DNA from: Acidobacteriota bacterium
Lineage (GTDB): Bacteria > Acidobacteriota > UBA890 > WLXD01
Direction: 5' to 3'
Assembly (NCBI GenBank): GCA_012103255.1
Contig: WLXD01000001.1
Location: forward strand, 1,253,501-1,317,500
Length of the DNA stretch: 64,000 nt
The notes under the pieces were generated by a model. The model worked only from the letters and a program-made list of their open reading frames with translations. It ran no database searches and was not told the DNA's origin. Of this stretch, positions 1 to 8,749 are shown piece by piece (the stretch's first letter is position 1; every line of letters begins with the position of its first letter). The translations under genes and the position numbers were made by a program.

Positions 1-492
1 CGACGTCACATGCAACATGTCCTCCTCGAGTTGGGGCATCTCAACCATAGGGCGGAATCGTGGAACGACTGGGGCGCGAACCTGAACATCGAGTATCGCT
101 TTCCGGTGCTCGACCGCCGCGTTGTGGAATTCTCGCTGGGCGCGCCCGACTGGCTGTTCTTTCACAACGGCTGGAAGCGCTATGCGTTCCGCAAATCGAT
201 GGAAGGGTTGGTGCCCGCTGTCGCTCAGTGGAAAAAGCGCAAGGGTGACCCCGCGATGGTCGCCGGCGGCCGCGACATCTTCGAGCCGGCCCGCCAGATG
301 CATCGCCTGCAGTTGCTCGCGCGGGAGGAGCAGGTCCGCAAGGCAGGTTTGCTTGACTGGGACGCGTTCCTCGATGGACACGACAACGATCGATCTGCCA
401 TGGCGCAGGCAGCGCAGGGGAGTTCTCGCCCCACCGTGCAGGGCAGCTCGCGGGCCGCGTGGCTGGCATTTTCCGACGCCACCCTCGACTGA
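1..492 (+). CDS. Asparagine synthetase-like protein, C-terminal part (cut by window edge)
   Basis: The reading frame is already open at base 1 and ends at a TGA, so only about 163 C-terminal residues are seen. The segment reading EYRFPVLDRRVVEFSLGAP, followed by a W-K-R-Y-A-F-R-K motif, matches the end of the AsnB synthetase domain (ATP-dependent amidation, or acyl-adenylate chemistry in lasso-peptide cyclases). The N-terminal glutaminase domain and the ATP-binding SGGxDS loop lie outside the window. The stop is 3 bases from the start of the next gene, a YcaO cyclodehydratase, so it is probably part of the same RiPP operon. It could be an amide-forming tailoring or macrocyclising enzyme rather than ordinary asparagine synthesis; that is inference from context. 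Confidence 0.8.
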   Translation, partial: RRHMQHVLLELGHLNHRAESWNDWGANLNIEYRFPVLDRRVVEFSLGAPDWLFFHNGWKRYAFRKSMEGLVPAVAQWKKRKGDPAMVAGGRDIFEPARQMHRLQLLAREEQVRKAGLLDWDAFLDGHDNDRSAMAQAAQGSSRPTVQGSSRAAWLAFSDATLD

Positions 493-495
493 TCG

Positions 496-2643
496 ATGAC
501 TCCCACGACCGGCCTCGATTTCCTTGCTCACCCGCTGGCTTTTCGCGCCGGGGTCCGAACAGTGACCGTTGGCGACGAAGCGATTGTGCTCGGCGACGGT
601 CCGTCGGTACGTGCCTTCCGACAGGAAGCCGAAAGGGCGACGCTCGCACGAATTGACGGCCAGCGCACGGGCGCACAAATCGTGGCCGAACTCACCGGCG
701 TCGCCACGAGTTTCGAGGTCGTCGAGGCCATCCTGGCACTACAGCAGGCGGAGTGGGTGGAGGTGGTCCGGCCGCCGCTCGCGTTGGCTGTGAAGTACTC
801 AGGCGTGGAGCCATCCGACCGTGTCGAGTCGGCGATCGTTGCGACAAAGGGACTCGAAGTAGTCGCTTCCGGCACGGCGCCTGATCTCACGATTGTCGTG
901 GCCAACGACTACCTCGCCGAGGCCGTGTCCGATATCGCGGCAAATGTGAACGGGCCTCTTCTGCTGGTCCGTTCGTGCGCGGAGACCGCATGGCTAGGAC
1001 CTCTGCTCGTTGCGGGCGAGACAGCGTGCCTGGAGTGCATGGCGCATCGGCTCCGTCGCAACCAAGAGGCCCAGCGTCTGTTCGGCGAGTCTCCTGAGTC
1101 GAGCGTTGGGTGGCTGGCGGACATCATCGTGCGACAAGCGCAGAGTTTTCGTTCAGCCCCCGGCGAGCACCCTCTGCGCGGAACGCTGCGAGCGCTGGAC
1201 GCGCGAACCCTTGAAACGGGCACGCACAAGGTGACGCGCAGGCCGCAGTGCCCGCAGTGCGGCGACTGGTCACCGGATCTCAAGCCAATCGAGATCGGGT
1301 CCCGAACGCGGATTGGTGATGGCGAGTCGGGCTTCCGCGCCGTGGAGCCGGAAGAGGTGCTTCAGCAGCACGCTCACCATGTAAGCCCTATCACCGGGGT
1401 GGTCAACGGGATCTGGCGAGTTGGCGACGAGGACGCCGTGCACGTGGCACGTGCGCCGCATATGTCCACGCGCCCGGCGCCCGATTGGGAAACCTTCCTT
1501 TCCAGCGGCCGGAACGCGGCGGGTGGCAAGGGAACGACGGCGATCCAGGCGCGCGCTAGCGCTCTCGGCGAGTCGTTGGAACGCTACTGCTCAAGCTGGC
1601 ATGGAACCGAGCTTCACGAGGTGGCCACCTACGACGAGATGCTTGATCGCGACGAGTCGGTACTGCACCCAGCCGAATGCATGCTGTTCAGCGAAACGCA
1701 GTACGCCGATCGGAAGGCGATTAACGCGCGCGATCGGTCGTTCAAGGAACGCATTCCGAAGCCGTACGACGGCGGCCAAATCGCATGGTCGAAGATCTGG
1801 TCGCTCAGCCACGAGTGTTGGAGCAACGCGCCGACCGCCTATGTCTACGCTGGCGCACCGCAAGCGACGTGGCGTCTTGTTGGCGAGTCGAACGGCAATG
1901 CAGCCGGCGCTTCGATGGAAGACGCGATCCTCCAGGGGTTTCTCGAACTGGTCGAGCGCGACAGCATTGCCCTGTGGTGGTACAACGCCCAGCCTCGCCG
2001 CGGTGTCGACCTCAACGGTATCGATGACGCGTACATCGAACCTCTGCGGGACTACTTCAGCCGCATCGGCCGCGACTTCTGGGTGCTCGATCTCACGGCG
2101 GATCTCGGTGTGCCGGCCTTCGTGAGCGTCAGCCATTCGGTGCACGACGGCCCGGATGAGGTCACGATGGGCTTCGGCGCGCACGTTGATCCACGAATCG
2201 CCGTTCTGCGGGCGATCGCTGAGATGAACCAGCTCATGCCGGCGGCGTTGACCGAGGTTGAGCGATCCGATCGGCTGCCGGATGAACTCACGGCTGAAGG
2301 GACATCCTTCGGACTTGAAGTCGACAACACGCCCTACCTGACCCCGGACCCGGCTCAGCCGCTTCTTCGGGTCGACGACATGGCCGCCGTCGAGGCAGAT
2401 GACCTGGGTGAGATCGTGCGGCGCTGCCAGCTGGCGGTGGAGAGTGCGGGGCTCGAGATGCTGGTCCATGACCTGACGCGTCCCGATATCGGCTTGCCGG
2501 TGGTGAAAGTTGTCGTGCCTGGAATGCGCCACTTCTGGCCGCGGTTCGCTCCCGGCCGTCTGTACGACGTGCCAGTGAAGCTGGGCTGGCGTGAAAACCC
2601 GCTCACCGAGAGCGAGATCAACCAAGTGCTGATTAATGGCTAG
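496..2643 (+). CDS. TOMM cyclodehydratase: fused E1-like (ocin-ThiF) and YcaO protein
   Basis: This 715-residue protein would install azoline heterocycles on Cys/Ser/Thr of a RiPP precursor. Residues ~35-92 look like a winged-helix leader-binding (RRE) domain. An E1-like domain follows, with the structural zinc site as two CxxC pairs (C178/C181 and C252/C255). The YcaO domain fills ~295-715: GGKGTTAIQARASALGESLE near 343-362 and the ELVERDS block near 484-490 supply the glutamates that bind Mg-ATP in this family. The end of the protein reads NQVLING, where related fused cyclodehydratases end in a proline-rich NPxPFF/PxPxP tail. The stop overlaps the next gene by 8 bases. Identity as a TOMM cyclodehydratase is firm; the substrate is unknown. 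Confidence 0.93.
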   Translation: MTPTTGLDFLAHPLAFRAGVRTVTVGDEAIVLGDGPSVRAFRQEAERATLARIDGQRTGAQIVAELTGVATSFEVVEAILALQQAEWVEVVRPPLALAVKYSGVEPSDRVESAIVATKGLEVVASGTAPDLTIVVANDYLAEAVSDIAANVNGPLLLVRSCAETAWLGPLLVAGETACLECMAHRLRRNQEAQRLFGESPESSVGWLADIIVRQAQSFRSAPGEHPLRGTLRALDARTLETGTHKVTRRPQCPQCGDWSPDLKPIEIGSRTRIGDGESGFRAVEPEEVLQQHAHHVSPITGVVNGIWRVGDEDAVHVARAPHMSTRPAPDWETFLSSGRNAAGGKGTTAIQARASALGESLERYCSSWHGTELHEVATYDEMLDRDESVLHPAECMLFSETQYADRKAINARDRSFKERIPKPYDGGQIAWSKIWSLSHECWSNAPTAYVYAGAPQATWRLVGESNGNAAGASMEDAILQGFLELVERDSIALWWYNAQPRRGVDLNGIDDAYIEPLRDYFSRIGRDFWVLDLTADLGVPAFVSVSHSVHDGPDEVTMGFGAHVDPRIAVLRAIAEMNQLMPAALTEVERSDRLPDELTAEGTSFGLEVDNTPYLTPDPAQPLLRVDDMAAVEADDLGEIVRRCQLAVESAGLEMLVHDLTRPDIGLPVVKVVVPGMRHFWPRFAPGRLYDVPVKLGWRENPLTESEINQVLING

Positions 2644-3904
2644 CAGCGGCGCGGAGTGCCCGAGCATTCACGCGCGCCTTGTGGGGAAGCGAGTTCCTCC
2701 GGCACTTGAGTCCCTCGAAGACGCGCTACGCGCAGGCGTCGACGAGACGCGCCTTGCGAGCATGGCGCGGGAGTTGCCGGGAGGAGACGGGGCGCTGGCC
2801 CTGGCCGCGATGCTGGAGCTGAAGTCTCGTGGGCGAATCGAGGAGAGCCTGTGGATTGGCGACGTCGAGCATGCACGCCGCCGCGTAACGTCTCCGGCGT
2901 TTCGGCCGACTCCTTTCCGCGCAGGTGTCGCGTACGAGCTATCGCGATTCGCGTACGTCCGTCGTGAAGGCGCCGAACTCGTGATGGAGTCACCCGAGTC
3001 GCACTGGAATGTGCGCCTGCTCTCCTCGCGAGCCACCACTTGGTTAGGAGGCGTCGACGCGGCTGCAGAATCCGTCGAGGCGCCGGGCACATGCTTCCTC
3101 GCCGAGGCAGGAATGCTCACAGAATCTGACGCCGGCTCAGCGGAAGGCGAAACGGCACGCAGTGCCTGGGAGTTTCACGACAGGCTCTTCCACTGGCGCA
3201 GTCGGCGCGATGGTCACAGCGGGACTCTCGGCGGTACGTACCGGTTTGCGGAAGCGGGAGATCCGGCCCCGCTTCCGGAGCGCCGAGAACAAGGCGAGGC
3301 AGTTCCACTTGCGCGACTGTCCGGACGTCCAGGCGCCGATCTTTTTGCGGTGATGGATGCCCGACGATCCGTGCGACCGGAGAACGAAACGGTGTCGCTG
3401 TCTCGGTTGGGCGAGATCTTGTATCACGCCGCCCGTGAAACCGAGACCGCAGTCGACGGAACAACACGACGCATGACGTACCCGACGCCCGGTGGCCTGG
3501 GTGCGCTCGATGTCTACGTCGCTGCCGAGAGGTGCGACGGGCTTACGCCGGGTATGTACCGATACGACGCTTCGGCGCATGTGTTGCAGCGTGTCCACGG
3601 CGACTCCGAGTACGTCGACGCGCTTCTCGACGCGGCCGGCAGAGGTCAGGGCCGCGAAACCCGACCTGCAATGTTGCTGACGTTGGCGATTCCGCTGGCT
3701 CGCGTCGCCTGGAAGTATGAGGGAATTGCTTACAGCCTCGTTCTCAAGACGGCGGGCTGTTTGCTTCAGAACATCGCACTCGCTGCCACTGCCCTGGACG
3801 TTGCCTCGTGCAACCTGGGTACGGGCAACAACATCCACTTCGCACGCGCCACGCGACTGCCCGACCATGTCGTGAGTCCGGTCGCAGAAATTACCCTGGG
3901 CTAG
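2636..3904 (+). CDS. SagB/ThcOx-type FMN-dependent azoline dehydrogenase
   Basis: A 422-residue nitroreductase-fold protein of the SagB/McbC class, which oxidises azolines made by the YcaO partner to thiazoles or oxazoles using FMN. The catalytic half begins near residue 230 with an arginine-rich RRSVRPENE start typical of the family. Near residue 355 the W-K-Y-E-G-I-A-Y motif carries the adjacent Lys-Tyr pair that is important in McbC-type dehydrogenases. The N-terminal 200 residues form a separate helical, possibly winged-helix domain. It starts at an ATG inside the end of the cyclodehydratase gene, implying translational coupling. Its presence predicts that the mature product contains aromatic azoles. 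Confidence 0.92.
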   Translation: MASSGAECPSIHARLVGKRVPPALESLEDALRAGVDETRLASMARELPGGDGALALAAMLELKSRGRIEESLWIGDVEHARRRVTSPAFRPTPFRAGVAYELSRFAYVRREGAELVMESPESHWNVRLLSSRATTWLGGVDAAAESVEAPGTCFLAEAGMLTESDAGSAEGETARSAWEFHDRLFHWRSRRDGHSGTLGGTYRFAEAGDPAPLPERREQGEAVPLARLSGRPGADLFAVMDARRSVRPENETVSLSRLGEILYHAARETETAVDGTTRRMTYPTPGGLGALDVYVAAERCDGLTPGMYRYDASAHVLQRVHGDSEYVDALLDAAGRGQGRETRPAMLLTLAIPLARVAWKYEGIAYSLVLKTAGCLLQNIALAATALDVASCNLGTGNNIHFARATRLPDHVVSPVAEITLG

Positions 3905-3947
3905 GGCTGCAAGGCGGCCAGTCCTCGACACAGTAGACTGCCGCGCC

Positions 3948-5069
3948 ATGAGCTACGCGAATTTGCAGGGACAGCGCTCGATGGCACTCGATGCCACGCG
4001 CAATCCTGTGTACGAGCGCGCCCTGAAGGCGTGCGTGAATACTGATTCCGCGGTCCTTGACCTTGGGGCTGGGATCGGGATCTTCGGCCTCCTCGCCCTG
4101 AAGCATGGCGCCCGCCAGGTATATGCCGTTGAGCCTCAGGCGATAGGCACGCTTGCCCATGAAATCGCCGCGGCAAACGGCTGGGGCGACAGGCTCAAGG
4201 TTCTCCACGGCCGGATCGAAGAGATCGAACTGCCCGAAAAGGTGGATGTCATCGTCTCCGCCATGACCGGCAACTTGCTGTTCAACGAAGATCTGCTCCC
4301 CACCTTGTTCAACGCCCGCGATCGATTCCTCAAGCCCGACGGGATGATGGTGCCGAGCGCGGCCGCGATCGACGCGGTCTTGGTGCAGTCTCCAAAGATC
4401 GCTGACCGCCAGCTGGAGAGCTGGGCGCGACCTCATCTCGGCATTGATATGTCCGCGCCTCGCCGATACGCGGCCAACTCGATCGCGTTCCGCGAGCCGT
4501 CGCTTCGCGACGCCGAGGCGCTCGGCGAGCCCGCCGAGCTCTTTCGGATGGATCTCACGTCAGCGAGTTACGAAAAACTGGATGCCACAGTTGAACTTGC
4601 CGTAGCCGAGTCAGGACGCGCTAACGGGGTCGGGGCGTGGCTGCGGATGGAGCTGGGTGATGAATGGCTCTCCACTGGCCCATTCGATCCGAAGGTGCAC
4701 TGGTCGCCGGCGTGGATTCCGCTGGACCCACCGCTCGATGTCGAGCGCGGCGAAACCGGAACTCTCCGCATCATGCGTCCGCCGCACGGCGATTGGGTCT
4801 GGCAGTACAAACACGGCGGCTTGACCAGGCAGGGATCCACACGGTTCGCGCGGCCCTTGGGATCGCTGTCCACAAGACGACGGAGCGACACCCCCGCCGC
4901 GACTCGCCGCGCGGCTGCGGTCGCCTTCGTGATCGGAGCGATGGATGGCACGACGAGGCGCGAGACGATCGCGGCCCGCGTGATCGACGAGTTCGCGGAC
5001 CTCTTCCCGACCGCTGAGAAGGCCACCGCATTCGTCGAGCAAATCACGCGCGTGCATGGCAGCTCATGA
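3948..5069 (+). CDS. PRMT-like SAM methyltransferase with C-terminal PqqD-like domain
   Basis: A 373-residue class I methyltransferase. The SAM-binding motif DLGAGIGIFGLLALKHGA (about residues 38-55) and the acidic VEP at the end of beta-2 are clear. The layout, with a post-motif segment SAMTGNLLFNEDLLP and a later beta-barrel-like half, is that of protein arginine methyltransferases, but the first glutamate of the PRMT double-E loop is alanine. The last ~55 residues (AFVIGAMDGTTRRETIA onward) resemble PqqD/RRE winged helices that bind RiPP leader peptides. It lies 43 bases after the dehydrogenase in the same direction and is followed by a hairpin with a T-run, so it is probably the last gene of the RiPP operon and modifies its peptide. 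The methylated residue cannot be told. Confidence 0.85.
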   Translation: MSYANLQGQRSMALDATRNPVYERALKACVNTDSAVLDLGAGIGIFGLLALKHGARQVYAVEPQAIGTLAHEIAAANGWGDRLKVLHGRIEEIELPEKVDVIVSAMTGNLLFNEDLLPTLFNARDRFLKPDGMMVPSAAAIDAVLVQSPKIADRQLESWARPHLGIDMSAPRRYAANSIAFREPSLRDAEALGEPAELFRMDLTSASYEKLDATVELAVAESGRANGVGAWLRMELGDEWLSTGPFDPKVHWSPAWIPLDPPLDVERGETGTLRIMRPPHGDWVWQYKHGGLTRQGSTRFARPLGSLSTRRRSDTPAATRRAAAVAFVIGAMDGTTRRETIAARVIDEFADLFPTAEKATAFVEQITRVHGSS

Positions 5070-5079
5070 GGTCGAATAC

Positions 5080-5109
5080 GCGGATGCTGTAGCATCCGTC
5101 TGCCTTTTT
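5080..5109 (+). terminator. Probable terminator closing the RiPP operon
   Basis: A 7-bp perfect stem (CGGATGC/GCATCCG, loop TGTA) is followed 7 bases later by five T. It stands between the methyltransferase stop and the asparaginase start. The gap between stem and T-run makes it weaker than a textbook terminator. Confidence 0.5.
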
Positions 5110-5131
5110 CCAACACTCAACCTGGCCGCCC

Positions 5132-6214
5132 ATGACCCGACGAATCTGGCTGCTCGTTCCGTTTATTCTCGTCGTCGGTGGGGTATCCGGCCAGGTTCAA
5201 GAAGATCAGCTCCCTGAGGACCTGCCGCACGTGCGCGTCGTGGCTACAGGCGGCACCATTGCCGGGCGGGCGCAGTCGGCCGAGGCTGGTGCGGGCTACC
5301 GGTCAGGCTCGCTTCCGATCGAGGATCTACTCGTGGATCTTCCGGGCCTGGACCGCATGGCCGAGGTGAGCGCTGAACAGTTCAGTAACTTGCCATCCAC
5401 GGGGGTAACCCCCGAGCAGTGGCTCGGCCTGGCGCAGCGGGTCAATACCATTTTCGCGGAGGGAGTCGACGGCAAGGCAGTGGATGGCGTCGTGGTAACT
5501 CACGGCACCGACGCGCTCGAGGAAACGGCCTACTTCCTCGACCTGACAGTCGCCAGTGACAAGCCGGTGGTGGTGGTTGGCGCCATGCGGCCACCCGGCA
5601 CCGTCTCGGCGGATGGGCCGATCAACCTGATCCATGCGATTCAGGCGGCTGCGGCGGATGATTCGCGGGGCAGAGGCACGCTGATCGTGCTCAACGAAGA
5701 AGTTCACGACGCGCGTGACGCCACCAAGACGCATACGCGCTCGGTGCAGACATTCCAATCGCGCAGTTGGGGACCTCTCGGCCGAGTAGGCCGCGAAGGT
5801 GTGACCTACCATCGGCGGTCCGAGAAGCGTCAGGGCGCTGATCTCGAGTTCGACGTTTCAACCAAGTCAATCGAGGATCTCCCGCGAGTGGACATCCTGT
5901 ACAGCTACAACGGTGCGGACGGGGCTGGGGCCCAAGCGTTCGTCGACGCGGGTGCGGCTGGCCTGGTGATCGCCGGGTCCGGCGGCGGCGGCACGTCGCG
6001 TGAGCTCGGCGAAACGCTGCGTGAACTTGCCGAGGCAGGAACCTGGCTCGTGCGTACGAGTCGCGTCGGCTCGGGATCGGCCGGGAGCTGGGGGCGAGGC
6101 ACCTTTGTCGGGGGCGACGATTTACTGGCGCAGAAAGCACACATCCTTCTGATGGTCGCGCTGATGCACACCAGCGAAGCGGAAGAGATTCAGCGGATTT
6201 TCCGCGAGTACTAG
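5132..6214 (+). CDS. Exported L-asparaginase (type II)
   Basis: Hydrolyses asparagine (and often glutamine) to aspartate and ammonia. The 360-residue protein starts with a signal peptide (basic MTRR, then a hydrophobic run to about residue 20), so it should act in the periplasm. Catalytic elements are all present: VATGGTIAG with the nucleophile Thr42, the THGTD motif with Thr126-Asp127, and Lys199 in the DARDATKT segment. The length fits the family (about 330-360). It stands alone behind the probable terminator of the RiPP operon and is followed by an unrelated small gene. It fits a lifestyle of scavenging amino acids outside the cell. Confidence 0.95.
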   Translation: MTRRIWLLVPFILVVGGVSGQVQEDQLPEDLPHVRVVATGGTIAGRAQSAEAGAGYRSGSLPIEDLLVDLPGLDRMAEVSAEQFSNLPSTGVTPEQWLGLAQRVNTIFAEGVDGKAVDGVVVTHGTDALEETAYFLDLTVASDKPVVVVGAMRPPGTVSADGPINLIHAIQAAAADDSRGRGTLIVLNEEVHDARDATKTHTRSVQTFQSRSWGPLGRVGREGVTYHRRSEKRQGADLEFDVSTKSIEDLPRVDILYSYNGADGAGAQAFVDAGAAGLVIAGSGGGGTSRELGETLRELAEAGTWLVRTSRVGSGSAGSWGRGTFVGGDDLLAQKAHILLMVALMHTSEAEEIQRIFREY

Positions 6215-6318
6215 GCGGCGCACAGTCCCACCGATGCTCGGCAGGTTCGGAAAACGCGCCGGCGCTCGGTTGGTACTTCGAGACACCCGCAGGTCCCCGA
6301 AACGGAGCGCCATGGCCC

Positions 6319-6714
6319 ATGGATGAGTTAACTACCGATGATCGCGAACGGCTGCGAGCCATGGCCGAAGATGAATGGACGAACGCGGTCATCGAGAGAG
6401 ACACGGCCACCATTGCCACGCTTTGCAGCTCGGACTTCATCTACTTGCCCCAAGACAGTCCCCGACTCGACGGACACTCGCAGGTCGTGGGATTTCTCGA
6501 CACCTTCCCGCCGGTCGAGTCCGCGCGACAGACGCTGGACGATGTTTCCGGTAGCCGCGCCCTGGCTGTGCTCTGCGGAACGATCGAGGCGGCGTTGATG
6601 GACGGCGACACGGTGCTTCGAGGCAAGGGCAAGTTCCTTGCGACCGCCACTCGCGCCTCCGGCGCGTGGCTGTTTACTCGAGCGGCATTCAACTGGGACG
6701 GCCCGTTGGCCTGA
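6319..6714 (+). CDS. SnoaL/DUF4440-like NTF2-fold protein
   Basis: A 131-residue cytosolic protein without signal or membrane segments. The pattern of an N-terminal helix (EDEWTNAVIERDTATIATL), a short FIYLPQDSPRLDG strand region and a C-terminal WLFTRAAFNWDG strand is that of the cone-shaped NTF2/SnoaL superfamily, often annotated DUF4440. Such proteins range from small isomerases to non-enzymatic ligand binders, so no reaction can be assigned. It starts 104 bases after the asparaginase and faces a convergent cyclase-family gene. Confidence 0.75.
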   Translation: MDELTTDDRERLRAMAEDEWTNAVIERDTATIATLCSSDFIYLPQDSPRLDGHSQVVGFLDTFPPVESARQTLDDVSGSRALAVLCGTIEAALMDGDTVLRGKGKFLATATRASGAWLFTRAAFNWDGPLA

Positions 6715-6759
6715 GACATCTTGCCCCGCGCCCAGGTGGGGGAGACGGACGCCGCGCCG

Positions 6760-7608
6760 TCAGTTCCGGGGAACCAGCGCGACAACTCTTGCCGGTGCTC
6801 CACTGCCACCTTCGATCTTGGCCGGTAGCGCAATCAGGTAGGCTCCCGACTCGGGCAGTTCGCCGAGATCCGTCAGGTTCTCAAGATTGAACAATTGCGC
6901 TTCGGCGAGCACGCGATGCGCATCGAACGCCGCGTCGTTACCGGGGTCGATACTCGCTGTGTCGATGCCGATGCCGACGGCGCCGCTTGCGACGACGCGC
7001 TCCGCGCCAGCTGGCGATACTCCCGGAAAATGCAGAGTGGTCGTGTCGAACGGGTCGTCGCTGCCGTAGTACGCGTTCCAGTCCGGCCACTTCTCGGACC
7101 AGCGCGTCCGCACGAGAACGATCGCGTCCTCCGGGATATCGCCGTGCTCGGATTCCCAGGCGTCTACATCTTCCGCGAGGAGCGTGGTGTCAGAATCCAC
7201 AGCGGCCCGATCACTGATGTCGATCACGACGGCCGGGGCGAAGAACCTCTCAACCGGGATCTCGGCATTGGTCCAGCGACCCTCAGCGAAATGGATCGGT
7301 GCGTCGAGGTGTGTTCCGAGATGCTCCGGCGTCCGGAAATAGCCCATCGCGTACCACTTGCCGTCCTCCCGAGTGCCCCAGACCTGGCGTTCGTACTCGA
7401 AGGGAGATCCGTTCGGCCAATAGAGGCTGTCGGGGCTGAGCGGGTGGGAGAGGTCGACCAGTTCGTAGCCCGCGAAGGGATCCGTCGTTTCGGTGCTCTC
7501 GATCGGCGCGTTCTGCTCGACGGAAGCCGAGCAACCGGCTATCACCGTGGCGAACCCGAGCGCGACCAAGACGGCGGGGAAAGTATGGCCATTCAAGCGT
7601 CTGCGCAT
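6760..7608 (-). CDS. Cyclase-family lipoprotein (kynurenine formamidase-like fold)
   Basis: The 282-residue product carries a lipoprotein signal (MRRRLNGHTF, a hydrophobic stretch, then VIAGC as lipobox), so it is probably anchored facing the periplasm. The enzyme domain begins with YELVDLSHPLSPDSLYWPN and contains HLGTHLDAPIHF, the metal-binding HxGTHxDxPxHF signature of the cyclase family (bacterial KynB, polyketide cyclase-like hydrolases). Kynurenine formamidase itself is cytosolic and shorter, so a different amide or lactone hydrolase activity is likely. I start at this ATG because it directly precedes the signal peptide; longer versions would bury it. It is divergent from the RNA methyltransferase gene with a 55-base gap. 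Confidence 0.87.
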   Translation of the reverse strand: MRRRLNGHTFPAVLVALGFATVIAGCSASVEQNAPIESTETTDPFAGYELVDLSHPLSPDSLYWPNGSPFEYERQVWGTREDGKWYAMGYFRTPEHLGTHLDAPIHFAEGRWTNAEIPVERFFAPAVVIDISDRAAVDSDTTLLAEDVDAWESEHGDIPEDAIVLVRTRWSEKWPDWNAYYGSDDPFDTTTLHFPGVSPAGAERVVASGAVGIGIDTASIDPGNDAAFDAHRVLAEAQLFNLENLTDLGELPESGAYLIALPAKIEGGSGAPARVVALVPRN

Positions 7609-7663
7609 GGGTTCCTCTCGGATCGTGAGCGAGCGTGGGACGACGGACGGAGATAATGCCCTG

Positions 7664-8749
7664 ATGGACATCATCTTCGAAACCATGCAGGGCCTGGAAG
7701 ATGTTGCGGCCGAGGAAGTCGACGCCCTGGTGGGGGTACTGCCACATGCGGTCGCGTCAGGTCGCCTCGTCGCCGCGGTACCGTCAGCGGCGCCGTTGTT
7801 GGAGCCGCTCGGTGCCGGAGTGCGTTGCAGTGACCGGTTCGGAGTGCTCCTCGCGGACACAGGCGCAGCAACGCTAGCTGACGCGAAGGAAGTTGCTGCC
7901 GGCATTCGTGTCGAGCGATTCCTGTCCAGCGAGCAGAGCTTCGGTGTGCGCTACACGCGTCGCGGCGAGCACGATTTCAACCGGCAGGACCTGGGCGCTG
8001 CCGTGGGTGCAGGCATCCTGCAACGATTTCGCGAGCGCGGCGGCCCGGTACCCGCTGTCGACCTGGATACAGCCGACGTGATCGTGCGCGCGGAGCTCTT
8101 CGACACTCAGCTCCTGTTGTGGGTCGACGCGGTTGGCGATCGCGATCTGTCGTATCGGCCATATCGGGAGTACGCCCACATGGCGTCGATGAGACCGATG
8201 GCCGCGAACCTGCTCCTGCGCTTGGCGGGATGGCGTCGGGACACGGATCTGTCGGGCTGGCAGTTGATCGACCCGTTCTGCGGCAGTGCCACGATTCTGA
8301 TCGAGGCTATGTCGATCGCGGCCACCGCCGAGCGCTCGCCAGATGCTGGCCATCTTGCCCATGGTGTCGAACGCTTTCCCGGACATGTTCACGGAGCCGT
8401 CGGTAACATCGGCCGGGCGGGCATGACCAACCACGTGGTAGTCCACTCAGGACTTGCCGAGGAGACCCACGAACTCTTGCCGGCGCGTGTGGACGGTGAC
8501 GAACGTGACCGTCTCGTGGTCACCAATCCACCTTTTGGCCGCCGCGTGGCCAGTCCCCGGCAGGTAGATGCGATTTATCGCGGCGCCGCTGAGAGCTGGG
8601 CCCGCGCCGATGTGCGGCGGGTGGTCACGCTCGCGGAGCGCGCGGCGTCGATGACGGAATCTCTGACCGCGGCGGGATTCGAGATCACGCGAGCGTCCGA
8701 AGCTATCTACGGAGCGACGCCGATCACAGTCTTCGTGGCCGAGCGTTAG
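7664..8749 (+). CDS. THUMP-domain RNA guanine-N2 methyltransferase
   Basis: A 361-residue protein of the RlmL-N/Trm14 type. The N-terminal half (FETMQGLEDVAAEEVDALVG onward) is a ferredoxin-like plus THUMP RNA-binding region. The C-terminal Rossmann domain has RPMAANLLLRLAGW, a DPFCGSATILIEA SAM-binding motif and NPPFG (N288), the catalytic motif of enzymes that methylate exocyclic amino groups of guanine. Its target (tRNA position 6 or 23S rRNA) cannot be decided from sequence alone. The ATG is chosen because it begins the conserved MDIIFETMQGLED segment; upstream frame codes nothing recognisable and overlaps the divergent lipoprotein gene. The 3' end overlaps the convergent cupin gene by 4 bases. 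Confidence 0.88.
   Translation: MDIIFETMQGLEDVAAEEVDALVGVLPHAVASGRLVAAVPSAAPLLEPLGAGVRCSDRFGVLLADTGAATLADAKEVAAGIRVERFLSSEQSFGVRYTRRGEHDFNRQDLGAAVGAGILQRFRERGGPVPAVDLDTADVIVRAELFDTQLLLWVDAVGDRDLSYRPYREYAHMASMRPMAANLLLRLAGWRRDTDLSGWQLIDPFCGSATILIEAMSIAATAERSPDAGHLAHGVERFPGHVHGAVGNIGRAGMTNHVVVHSGLAEETHELLPARVDGDERDRLVVTNPPFGRRVASPRQVDAIYRGAAESWARADVRRVVTLAERAASMTESLTAAGFEITRASEAIYGATPITVFVAER

Noticed and set aside
1591-2667. A 358-residue minus-strand frame opposite the YcaO domain
   Set aside because: Antisense shadow of a well-conserved domain; no recognisable protein features.
3905-3947. Possible RiPP precursor in gaps of the cluster
   Set aside because: The gaps are too short to hold a leader and core peptide; none of the frames shows a Cys/Ser/Thr-rich end.
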